Made by a program: the position numbers and the translations under genes. Shown here piece after piece: positions 1 to 5,378 of a stretch of DNA of 5,378 bases. The stretch is from an uncultured Ruminococcus sp. (GTDB lineage Bacteria > Bacillota > Clostridia > Oscillospirales > Acutalibacteraceae). The notes beneath the pieces are model-generated. The model saw nothing but the letters and a program-made list of their open reading frames with translations. It searched no databases and had not been told where the DNA came from. The stretch's first letter is position 1. Every line of letters begins with the position of its first letter. The stretch is from contig CACYBZ010000049.1 of the NCBI GenBank assembly GCA_902772795.1, positions 1 to 5,378 of the forward strand, in the 5' to 3' direction.

Positions 1-1
1 A

Positions 2-82
2 ACGATGGTAGCTTTGGCAAAATCGGATACGATGAAACAGGAATTTTCTCAATATGGGTATATTTGTCTATATTTTGAGTAG
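2..82 (+). CDS. Possible 3' end of an unidentified upstream gene (partial)
   Basis: The window opens inside an open frame that ends with TAG at 80-82, giving a 26-residue tail that ends GYICLYFE. A second frame, 1-78, is also open and ends with TGA, and first-position G content does not separate the two. I prefer frame 2 because it reads as an amphipathic helix followed by a short strand, which is a plausible C-terminus. I do not recognise the family. It does not look like the C-terminus of MutS, the gene often found before mutL. The strand-helix-strand pattern loosely recalls the end of GHMP kinases, but this is too short to rely on. The tail ends 59 bases before the mutL ATG, so this gene could be the previous member of the same transcript. 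Confidence 0.35.
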   Translation, partial: TMVALAKSDTMKQEFSQYGYICLYFE

Positions 83-123
83 CAGATATCAGATAATCAT
101 TCAGATGTCATGACCGTTTGTAT

Positions 124-133
124 AAAGAGGTGA
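124..133 (+). promoter_or_regulatory. Ribosome binding site deciding the mutL start
   Basis: The purine run AAAGAGGTGA lies eight bases before the ATG at 142. An in-frame TTG at 118 lies upstream of this site and has no comparable site of its own. It would add eight residues that are not typical of MutL. The ATG at 142 is therefore the likely start. Confidence 0.75.
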
Positions 134-141
134 AAGAATTT

Positions 142-2253
142 ATGGGCATAATCAATATACTGGATAAAAGTATAGCAGAACTGATAGCGGCAGGGGAAGT
201 AGTGGAAAGACCATCATCTGTTATCAAAGAACTGACAGAAAATGCCATTGACGCAGGAGCAACAGCAATCACTGTTGAAATCAAGAACGGTGGTGTAAAA
301 TATATCCGGATTACCGATAACGGCACAGGTATTGCCAAAGATGACGTACCAAAAGCTTTTTTGCGTCATGCGACAAGCAAAGTATGTCAGGCAAATGATT
401 TGGACAGTATTGCGACATTGGGATTCCGAGGAGAAGCACTGGCTTCGATATGTGCCGTTGCCAGAGTGCAGATGATGACCCGATACAAAGATGAAGACAC
501 AGGAACGCTGTATGAGATTGAAGCAAGCGAAGAAAAAACATATGAAGAGGCAGGCTGTCCGCAGGGAACGACAATTATTGTCAGGGATATTTTTTATAAT
601 GTTCCGGCAAGAATGAAATTCTTGAAAAAAGATGTTGCGGAGGGCAATGCCATAGCCAATATCATGGACAAACTGGCGATGTCACACAGTGAGATATCTT
701 TTACATTCATTCGTGACGGAAAACAGGTGCTGAAAACGCCCGGAGATAAAAAACTGAAATCAGCAATTTATGCGGTGTACGGTAAAGAGTTTGTCAGCAA
801 GTTAATTCCTATGGAATATTCTTTTAATGGAGTCAGCATAAAGGGATACATTACCAGACCTGAATTCGGCAGAGTCAACAGAAATATGCAGAATTTTTTT
901 ATTAACGGAAGATATGTCAAATCCGTTACAGCGGGAAAGGCACTGGAAGAAGCTTACAAAGGAAAAATCATGGTGGGAAAAATACCGTCCTGTGTATTGC
1001 ACATTACCTTACCGTTGGAAAGTATTGATGTCAATGTACACCCGTCAAAAACCGAAGTCAGGTTTATCAATGAAAGACCTGTTTTTGATGTTGTCTACCA
1101 CGGAACAAAGACAGCACTGCTTCAGTCTGACAGTCCGAAAGAAATTCGTCTGGATAATGTTGCAGTCAATCCTGTTGTCAGAAAAAATCCTTTCCGTTTT
1201 GACGAAAGCAACAAAGAAAAAACAGAAAGTCAGCCGATGGTACAGAAAACACCATCGCTTGCCGTTTACAGAGAAAACACCGCCAGCCGTATCATTCAGA
1301 AAGATGTTGCTGAACCTGAAATTTTCATACCGTCAAAGTGTGTTTTCGGTGGGACAGGAGTCATTTCCAAAACAGAAACGGAAAAGCCAGAAAATCATGT
1401 AGAAAGCAGTACAGAAATTCATACAGAAAGTACATTGACGGATATTCTGAAAACCGTCAGTAGTGTTGACGGTACATTCGAAAAGGAAACAATAGTGACA
1501 GATATTTCTGTTCCTGAAAGTGCCATACAGAAGACAGCAGAAGAAAAAAGGTTTATTTCTGAAACTTCTGTTTTTGAAAGCACCGTACAGGAGAGGGCAG
1601 AAGAAAACAGTCTTATTTCTGAAACTACCGTACAGGCAACAGAAGAAAATAATTCTGTTCCTGAGATTTTTCCGACAGTCAAAGAAGAATTACGCTATCT
1701 GGGAGAAGCTTTTTCGACCTATATCATGGTGCAGAAAGGTAAAGATAAAATTCTTTTTATTGACAAACACGCTGCCCATGAAAGAATGATATATGAAAAG
1801 CTGAAAAAAGAACATGGCAAAGGATATATGCAGGGGTTGATAACACCTGTGGTTGTTACGTTGACAAAGGAAGAATATCCTGTTCTGATTGACAATATAG
1901 AACGTCTGAAAGCCTATAATTTTGATATTGACGATTTCGGTAACGGAAAAGTTGCTGTAAGAGGAATTCCGCAGTATGTGGAAAAGGGCAGTATTGAAGA
2001 TATGATAGTAGAAATTGCCGATAATTTACTCAGCAGAAAGAAAGACCTCAATACAGAACAGATGGACTGGGTATATCATAGTGTATCCTGTCGTTCAGCG
2101 ATAAAAGCAGGCAATAAAAACCATGAAATGGAACTGATGGAACTTGCCCGGACAGTCGACGAAGACGAAACCATAAGATATTGTCCGCATGGCAGACCTG
2201 TCTGTTTTGTGCTGAAGAAAAAAGAACTGGAAAAACAATTTGGCAGGGTGTGA
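142..2253 (+). CDS. mutL: DNA mismatch repair protein MutL, endonuclease type
   Basis: MutL couples MutS mismatch recognition to strand nicking and excision in the cytoplasm. This 703-residue protein has an N-terminal GHKL ATPase with AAGEVVERP (16-24), predicted catalytic Glu30, ENAIDAG (33-39), DNGTGI (59-64), HATSK (76-80) and GFRGEAL (94-100). NVPAR (153-157) and VNVHPSKTEVRF (297-308) mark the ATPase and transducer domains. A variable linker (about 330-511) follows, enriched in Glu, Ser and Thr and containing an internal repeat. The C-terminal domain starts near 513. It carries the nuclease motif DKHAAHERMIYE (541-552), a likely beta-clamp motif QGLITP (564-569), SCRSAIKAG (649-657) and CPHGRP (681-686), which supply likely metal ligands. 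The set matches nicking MutL proteins of bacteria without MutH. It is longer than B. subtilis MutL (about 627 residues), mainly in the linker. One oddity is Lys542 where the family motif DQHA has Gln. It opens a tightly packed gene run. Confidence 0.97.
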   Translation: MGIINILDKSIAELIAAGEVVERPSSVIKELTENAIDAGATAITVEIKNGGVKYIRITDNGTGIAKDDVPKAFLRHATSKVCQANDLDSIATLGFRGEALASICAVARVQMMTRYKDEDTGTLYEIEASEEKTYEEAGCPQGTTIIVRDIFYNVPARMKFLKKDVAEGNAIANIMDKLAMSHSEISFTFIRDGKQVLKTPGDKKLKSAIYAVYGKEFVSKLIPMEYSFNGVSIKGYITRPEFGRVNRNMQNFFINGRYVKSVTAGKALEEAYKGKIMVGKIPSCVLHITLPLESIDVNVHPSKTEVRFINERPVFDVVYHGTKTALLQSDSPKEIRLDNVAVNPVVRKNPFRFDESNKEKTESQPMVQKTPSLAVYRENTASRIIQKDVAEPEIFIPSKCVFGGTGVISKTETEKPENHVESSTEIHTESTLTDILKTVSSVDGTFEKETIVTDISVPESAIQKTAEEKRFISETSVFESTVQERAEENSLISETTVQATEENNSVPEIFPTVKEELRYLGEAFSTYIMVQKGKDKILFIDKHAAHERMIYEKLKKEHGKGYMQGLITPVVVTLTKEEYPVLIDNIERLKAYNFDIDDFGNGKVAVRGIPQYVEKGSIEDMIVEIADNLLSRKKDLNTEQMDWVYHSVSCRSAIKAGNKNHEMELMELARTVDEDETIRYCPHGRPVCFVLKKKELEKQFGRV
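1501..1662 (+). repeat. 60-bp tandem duplication plus truncated third copy in the mutL linker
   Basis: Bases 1501-1560 and 1561-1620 align without gaps, 47 of 60 identical by my count. They encode residues 454-473 and 474-493, of which only 10 of 20 are identical. A third, shorter unit begins at 1621. It shares GAAAC and then ACCGTACAG (1627-1635 against 1582-1590) but lacks 15 bases between them and 3 more after them. All length changes are multiples of three, so the frame is kept. The units lie in the flexible linker between the ATPase and nuclease domains. Confidence 0.8.
2245..2250 (+). promoter_or_regulatory. Ribosome binding site for miaA inside the end of mutL
   Basis: AGGGTG overlaps the last codons of mutL and sits seven bases before the TTG at 2258. 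An alternative in-frame TTG at 2240 lies upstream of this site. The position supports the 2258 start and suggests that ribosomes terminating on mutL feed miaA translation. Confidence 0.7.
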
Positions 2254-2257
2254 GAGA

Positions 2258-3205
2258 TTGAATCGTAGTGAAAAAATACCATTGATTGTTGTCTGCGGTG
2301 CGACAGCCTCAGGAAAGACCGAACTCGGCGTAAGACTTGCCGAAATATTCAACGGTGAAGTAGTTTCGGCGGACTCTATGCAGATATACCGTGAAATGTC
2401 TGTTGCCACAGCCAAACCAACTGTAGCAGAGATGAACGGTATCCGACATCACATGATAGATTTTCTGTCACCTGATGTCAGTTACAGCGTAGCAGATTAC
2501 GTCAAAGAAGCGAAAGCCGTCATTCAGGATATCCATTACCGAAAAAGAATTCCGTTACTGGTAGGGGGAACAGGACTGTATATACAGTCTTTGCTGGAAA
2601 ACATTTCGTTCGGTGAAGAAAACAGTAACGGACAAATCAGAAAAGAACTTTGTGACCGTCTGCAAAAAGAGGGGGCGGAAGTTCTGTTGCAGGAACTGGC
2701 AGAGTTTGACGAAATATCGGCACAGCGTATAGGTACGTCCAATCACCGCCGACTGATAAGGGCAATTGAGATTTACCGTACAACAGGAAAGACCATGACA
2801 GAAATGATAGCCGATTCCAGAAATGAACCGTCACCGTACCGTGATGTACGAATCGGTCTGACGTGTCAGGACAGGCAGAAATTATATGACAGAATCAATC
2901 TCAGAGTGGACAACATGATGACCAACGGACTGCTTACAGAAGCGAAAGCATATCTTTCCCAGAATTATTCGGCGACATCGGCAAAGGCCATCGGCTACAA
3001 GGAACTTGAGCCGTATTTCAGAGGGGAAATTTCTCTGGAGGAGTCAACGGAAAATCTGAAGCGGGCGACAAGACGGTATGCCAAAAGACAGCTGACATGG
3101 TTCAGACGTGATGAAAATATTCACTGGCTTTATACAGACATCATGGAAAAAGAAAAAGTCATTGAAAAAGCGGTTGAAATTGTCAGAAAAAGCGATATAC
3201 TATAA
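2258..3205 (+). CDS. miaA: tRNA dimethylallyltransferase MiaA
   Basis: MiaA transfers the dimethylallyl group of DMAPP to N6 of adenosine 37 in tRNAs that read codons starting with U; MiaB-type enzymes can then methylthiolate it, which steadies codon pairing. The 315-residue length is normal for the family. Visible motifs are the P-loop GATASGKT (14-21), DSMQIYREM (39-47, with the predicted general-base Asp39), TAKPT (51-55), HHMIDF (64-69), LVGGTGLYIQ (101-110), NHRRLIRAIEIY (162-173), RINLRVDNMM (212-221), AIGYKEL (244-250) and YAKRQLTWFRR (274-284). The start is taken as TTG 2258, since it has a well-spaced AGGGTG site; TTG 2240 would add six residues. Four bases separate it from the mutL stop, consistent with translational coupling. 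The hfq gene that follows miaA in many bacteria is absent here; a HlyD-like gene follows instead. Confidence 0.97.
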   Translation: MNRSEKIPLIVVCGATASGKTELGVRLAEIFNGEVVSADSMQIYREMSVATAKPTVAEMNGIRHHMIDFLSPDVSYSVADYVKEAKAVIQDIHYRKRIPLLVGGTGLYIQSLLENISFGEENSNGQIRKELCDRLQKEGAEVLLQELAEFDEISAQRIGTSNHRRLIRAIEIYRTTGKTMTEMIADSRNEPSPYRDVRIGLTCQDRQKLYDRINLRVDNMMTNGLLTEAKAYLSQNYSATSAKAIGYKELEPYFRGEISLEESTENLKRATRRYAKRQLTWFRRDENIHWLYTDIMEKEKVIEKAVEIVRKSDIL

Positions 3206-3237
3206 CTGATACCTTTCATCAGGAATTTTAAGCAAAC

Positions 3238-3241
3238 GGAG
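3238..3241 (+). promoter_or_regulatory. Ribosome binding site favouring the second ATG of the HlyD-like gene
   Basis: GGAG lies three bases before ATG 3245 and nine bases before the in-frame ATG 3251. Three bases is unusually tight for initiation, so 3251 is preferred. The choice changes the protein by only two residues (Met-Arg). Confidence 0.5.
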
Positions 3242-3250
3242 TATATGCGT

Positions 3251-4591
3251 ATGAAAGCGTTAAAACGTATCAAAGAAAAATTCGCCTTAAAAGATATTAT
3301 TCTGTTCGTGGCGGTGTTGCTGACAAGTATTGTTGTGGTATCCATGATTATCAAAAGTATCCGACCGACGCTTTCCATGGTGTATGTGGAATCGGCACAG
3401 TATGAAACGGTAGCCAAAAATCTGCACAGTAAAGCGTATATTTTGCGTGATGAAAATTATGTCACCAATGACGGCGGAGGTATACTGAGTTACAGTATCG
3501 AAGATTGTGATGCCGTCGAAAAAGGCGGTGTCATTGCCAACGTGTACGAGAATGAAACAGATGCCATCAATTCCACCAACATCAGAAAGATGAACGAGGA
3601 AATTGAAAATCTGAGAAAAATCAATACGATGTCCAATGTTGTCGGAGCGTCTTTGGAATCCATCAACAAATCGCTCAACGCCAACATACAGACATTTATC
3701 AGTGATACAAAGAACAACAATTTTTCCAAAGCGTCGGAGTCGCTGGAGGGACTGTTGTATTCCATGAATGAAAAGCAGATTATCACAGGAAAAATCACAG
3801 ATTTCAACGAGCGGATTGAAACATTACAGAATGAAAAATTAGTACTGGAGCAATCTGCCAAGCCTGCGTTGGGACAGATTATTTCAGGAATGGCAGGTGT
3901 CTTTACCAGTCACACAGACGGATACGAAAATCTTTTTGACTATACGCAGGTAATGAATATGACGTATCCGCAACTTACCAATATTCAGGAAGCGAACGTC
4001 AAGGCACCGTCACAGAATGTTATCGGCAAAATCATATCCCGTGTGAACTGGTATCTGTGTTGTCCGATAGGGGCAAAAGATGTGGACAGTCTGAATGATA
4101 TTTCCGATGTGGTAGAAATACAGATTCCGTATGTATCCACCACGTCAGTCAATGCCAGGCTGATTGCCGTCAATAATGACTACAACACAGGCTGTGCGGT
4201 AGCCATCTTTGAATGTAAGGATATGAACGTCACTTTGTCAAAGATACGTCATGAAGAAGTTGATATTGCCGTCAAGAAATATTCAGGCATAAAAGTTCCC
4301 AGAAAAGCCATACATAATGACACTATCACACGTACCGTTGACAATGCAGACGGCACAACCCGAACAGAAGAAGCCAAGGTAAACGGCGTTTATATTCTGC
4401 ACGGGAATGAGCTGAAGTTTAAGGAAATCATTCCTTTGTATGAAACCGATGAATTTGTGCTGTGTGATACAAACGAGGAAAATGAGAATTTGTTCAGTGG
4501 AACGACAATAAAACTATATGATAAAATCGTAACGGAGGGAACTGATTTATATGCAGGAAAAGTTGTTACTCAATCAGCAGAAGTTGAATGA
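3251..4591 (+). CDS. Membrane-anchored HlyD/membrane-fusion-like protein, function unknown
   Basis: This is a 446-residue protein (448 if ATG 3245 is used). A Lys/Arg-rich N-terminus precedes one hydrophobic segment at about 16-34, predicting a cytoplasmic N-terminus and a large outside domain. Residues 45-100 and about 205-228 (a Gly-rich turn, then DGYENLF) resemble the two halves of a barrel-sandwich (lipoyl-like) fold. Between them, about 110-200 is polar and helical and could form a hairpin, as in HlyD adaptors. A mostly beta C-terminal part follows, with VNGVYILHGNELKF (377-390) and LYDKIVTEGTDLYAGKVV (422-439), like the end of membrane-fusion proteins. Six cysteines are visible, including an adjacent pair at 270-271. 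No ABC, RND or MFS partner is in the window, so transport is unproven. Its place before yggS and sepF suggests an envelope or division-linked role, which is inference only. The architecture is fairly clear; the function is not. Confidence 0.72.
   Translation: MKALKRIKEKFALKDIILFVAVLLTSIVVVSMIIKSIRPTLSMVYVESAQYETVAKNLHSKAYILRDENYVTNDGGGILSYSIEDCDAVEKGGVIANVYENETDAINSTNIRKMNEEIENLRKINTMSNVVGASLESINKSLNANIQTFISDTKNNNFSKASESLEGLLYSMNEKQIITGKITDFNERIETLQNEKLVLEQSAKPALGQIISGMAGVFTSHTDGYENLFDYTQVMNMTYPQLTNIQEANVKAPSQNVIGKIISRVNWYLCCPIGAKDVDSLNDISDVVEIQIPYVSTTSVNARLIAVNNDYNTGCAVAIFECKDMNVTLSKIRHEEVDIAVKKYSGIKVPRKAIHNDTITRTVDNADGTTRTEEAKVNGVYILHGNELKFKEIIPLYETDEFVLCDTNEENENLFSGTTIKLYDKIVTEGTDLYAGKVVTQSAEVE
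4534..4539 (+). promoter_or_regulatory. Ribosome binding site for yggS inside the HlyD-like gene
   Basis: GGAGGG is a strong Shine-Dalgarno core located eleven bases before ATG 4551, slightly longer spacing than usual. It lies within the coding sequence of the upstream gene. It favours ATG 4551 over the downstream in-frame TTG 4584, which would fit the usual YggS N-terminus better but has only weak purines before it. Confidence 0.65.
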
Positions 4592-5282
4592 TATCGAGTA
4601 TAATTACCGTACCATCGAAGAAAATATCAGCCGTTGTGCGTTGGCTGACGGCAGAAAACGGGAAGACATTATTTTTCTTTCGGCTACCAAGACCGTTGAT
4701 GTTGCTTATATCAACTATGCCATCAGCTTAGGGTTATCCTATATCGGGGAGAACAAAGTACAGGAACTTTTGTCCAAATACGAACATTACGACCTTGCCC
4801 ACAGTTCACTGCATTTTATCGGACATATGCAAAGCAATAAAATCCGTCAGATTGTCGGCAAGGTAGACATGATACAGTCCATAGATAATGTGCGGCTGAT
4901 ACAGGAGTTGTCCCGACAGGGAAAGAAACAGCAGAAGACAACGGATATTCTGTTGGAAGTCAACATAGGCAGAGAAGAAAGTAAATCGGGTGTATTTCCC
5001 GAACAGCTGGAAGAACTCTGTTATGAGGCAAGTCAGGCAGAGTATGTCAAGGTAAGGGGACTGATGACGATTCCTCCAATTTGTGAGGATAACCGAAAAA
5101 TATCGGCATATTTTTCGCAGATGTACAAGTTATTTGTTGACATCAAGGGCAAAAACATGGATAATATTGATATGACATATTTGTCAATGGGCATGTCATC
5201 GGATTATGAGGAAGCCATAAGATGCGGAGCAAACATGGTCAGGATAGGTTCATCACTTTTTGGTGAGAGAATTTATAAATAA
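4551..5282 (+). CDS. yggS: YggS/PLPBP-family pyridoxal 5'-phosphate homeostasis protein
   Basis: This cytoplasmic family binds PLP on a single-domain TIM barrel like the N-terminal domain of alanine racemase. It is implicated in vitamin B6 and amino-acid balance, with no established catalytic activity. The 243 residues show SATKTVD (44-50) with the predicted PLP lysine Lys47, IGENKVQE (65-72), HFIGHMQSNK (88-97), LLEVNIGREESKSG (134-147), VRGLMTIPP (168-176) and LSMGMSSDYEEAI (211-223). The phosphate-binding end is MVRIGSSLFGER (229-240). With ATG 4551 there are roughly a dozen extra N-terminal residues compared with typical members. The first 41 bases overlap the end of the HlyD-like gene in another frame, suggesting coupled translation. 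It is followed 23 bases later by sepF, a recurrent Firmicutes pairing. The B. subtilis relative is ylmE. Confidence 0.95.
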   Translation: MQEKLLLNQQKLNDIEYNYRTIEENISRCALADGRKREDIIFLSATKTVDVAYINYAISLGLSYIGENKVQELLSKYEHYDLAHSSLHFIGHMQSNKIRQIVGKVDMIQSIDNVRLIQELSRQGKKQQKTTDILLEVNIGREESKSGVFPEQLEELCYEASQAEYVKVRGLMTIPPICEDNRKISAYFSQMYKLFVDIKGKNMDNIDMTYLSMGMSSDYEEAIRCGANMVRIGSSLFGERIYK

Positions 5283-5290
5283 ATTAATCC

Positions 5291-5296
5291 GGGAGG
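5291..5296 (+). promoter_or_regulatory. Ribosome binding site for sepF
   Basis: GGGAGG sits nine bases before ATG 5306 in the short yggS-sepF gap. A second purine stretch, AGAGG at 5299-5303, is too close to the ATG to be the main site. Confidence 0.7.
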
Positions 5297-5305
5297 ATAG
5301 AGGTT

Positions 5306-5378
5306 ATGGGATTTTCGGACAGATTCAGAGAGTTATGGAATTCAGAAGGTTTTGAGGACGATTACGACGAAGACGATT
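5306..5378 (+). CDS. sepF: Probable cell division protein SepF, N-terminal fragment (cut by window end)
   Basis: Only 24 codons are visible. They begin MGFSDRFRELWNSEGF and run into an acidic stretch (EDDYDEDD). A short amphipathic helix followed by an acidic linker is the usual N-terminus of SepF, where the helix binds the membrane and the distal, unseen domain binds FtsZ and shapes the division ring. Placement directly after yggS matches the Firmicutes yggS-sepF order (ylmE-ylmF in B. subtilis), and the start has a good GGGAGG site. The conserved SepF core is outside the window, so the call rests on the N-terminus and the neighbour. A different small acidic protein is possible but less likely. 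Confidence 0.75.
   Translation, partial: MGFSDRFRELWNSEGFEDDYDEDD

Noticed and set aside
64..126. Promoter-like hexamers before mutL (TTGTCT 64-69, TTGAGT 75-80, GATAAT 92-97, TATAAA 121-126)
   Set aside because: No -35/-10 pair has acceptable spacing: TTGAGT to GATAAT is 11 bases, and TTGTCT to GATAAT is 22. TATAAA overlaps the ribosome binding site. AT-rich sequence gives such hexamers by chance.
914..1402. 162-residue open frame overlapping mutL on the same strand
   Set aside because: It lies wholly inside a well-conserved mutL frame, is rich in Lys, Arg and Ser with no recognisable motif, and has no clear ribosome binding site. It is a shadow frame.
1419..1682. Minus-strand open frame with a repetitive Ser/Val/Leu-rich product
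   Set aside because: Its repeat pattern is just the complement of the mutL linker repeat. There is no start signal, and mutL is clearly the coding frame.
3206..3222. Possible terminator hairpin after miaA (CTGAT ... ATCAG)
   Set aside because: The stem is only five AT-containing base pairs with a 7-base loop, and no proper U-run follows. It is too weak to call a terminator, and the next gene starts within 30 bases.
3490..3861. Minus-strand 123-residue open frame opposite the HlyD-like gene
   Set aside because: Its hydrophobic, Ser-rich composition is what results from reading the complement of a polar helical region. There is no motif and no convincing start site, and the plus-strand gene explains the region.
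1..5378. Search for mobile elements, CRISPR arrays, tRNA/rRNA genes, riboswitches or a defence or toxin-antitoxin module
   Set aside because: The window is almost fully occupied by housekeeping-type genes with gaps below about 60 bases. I saw no terminal inverted repeats, spaced direct repeats, tRNA cloverleaf or recognisable leader structure.

Overview
The window looks like a chromosomal housekeeping operon from a low-to-moderate GC, Gram-positive-type bacterium. The best fit is a Clostridia member of the Ruminococcus/Oscillospirales kind. This rests on an endonuclease-type MutL (used where MutH is absent), purine-rich Shine-Dalgarno sites before each gene, and a yggS-sepF pair, which is the Firmicutes division-cluster arrangement. 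The taxon is inferred from gene content and style; no marker sequence fixes it.

Layout, all on the + strand: (i) about 80 bases at the left edge, probably the 3' end of an unidentified gene; (ii) mutL (142-2253), mismatch repair; (iii) miaA (2258-3205), tRNA A37 dimethylallyltransferase, starting at TTG four bases after the mutL stop; (iv) a membrane-anchored HlyD/membrane-fusion-like protein (3251-4591) of unknown role; (v) a YggS/PLPBP-family pyridoxal-phosphate homeostasis protein (4551-5282), whose start overlaps the previous gene by 41 bases; (vi) the first 24 codons of a probable sepF (from 5306), cut by the window end. No gap between genes from mutL onward exceeds about 50 bases, and I see no convincing internal terminator or promoter, so the five genes are probably co-transcribed.

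The genes fall into two functional halves: information maintenance (mutL, miaA) and a cell-envelope/division half (HlyD-like, yggS, sepF). MutL, MiaA and YggS carry essentially all their family motifs and look functional.

I found no phage, transposon, CRISPR, toxin-antitoxin or defence module, and nothing I would call a new system. The points worth a second look are the HlyD-like protein beside sepF with no visible transporter partner, a 60-bp tandem duplication in the MutL linker with strongly diverged amino acids, a Gln-to-Lys variant in the MutL endonuclease motif, and two tight gene junctions (mutL/miaA and hlyD-like/yggS).
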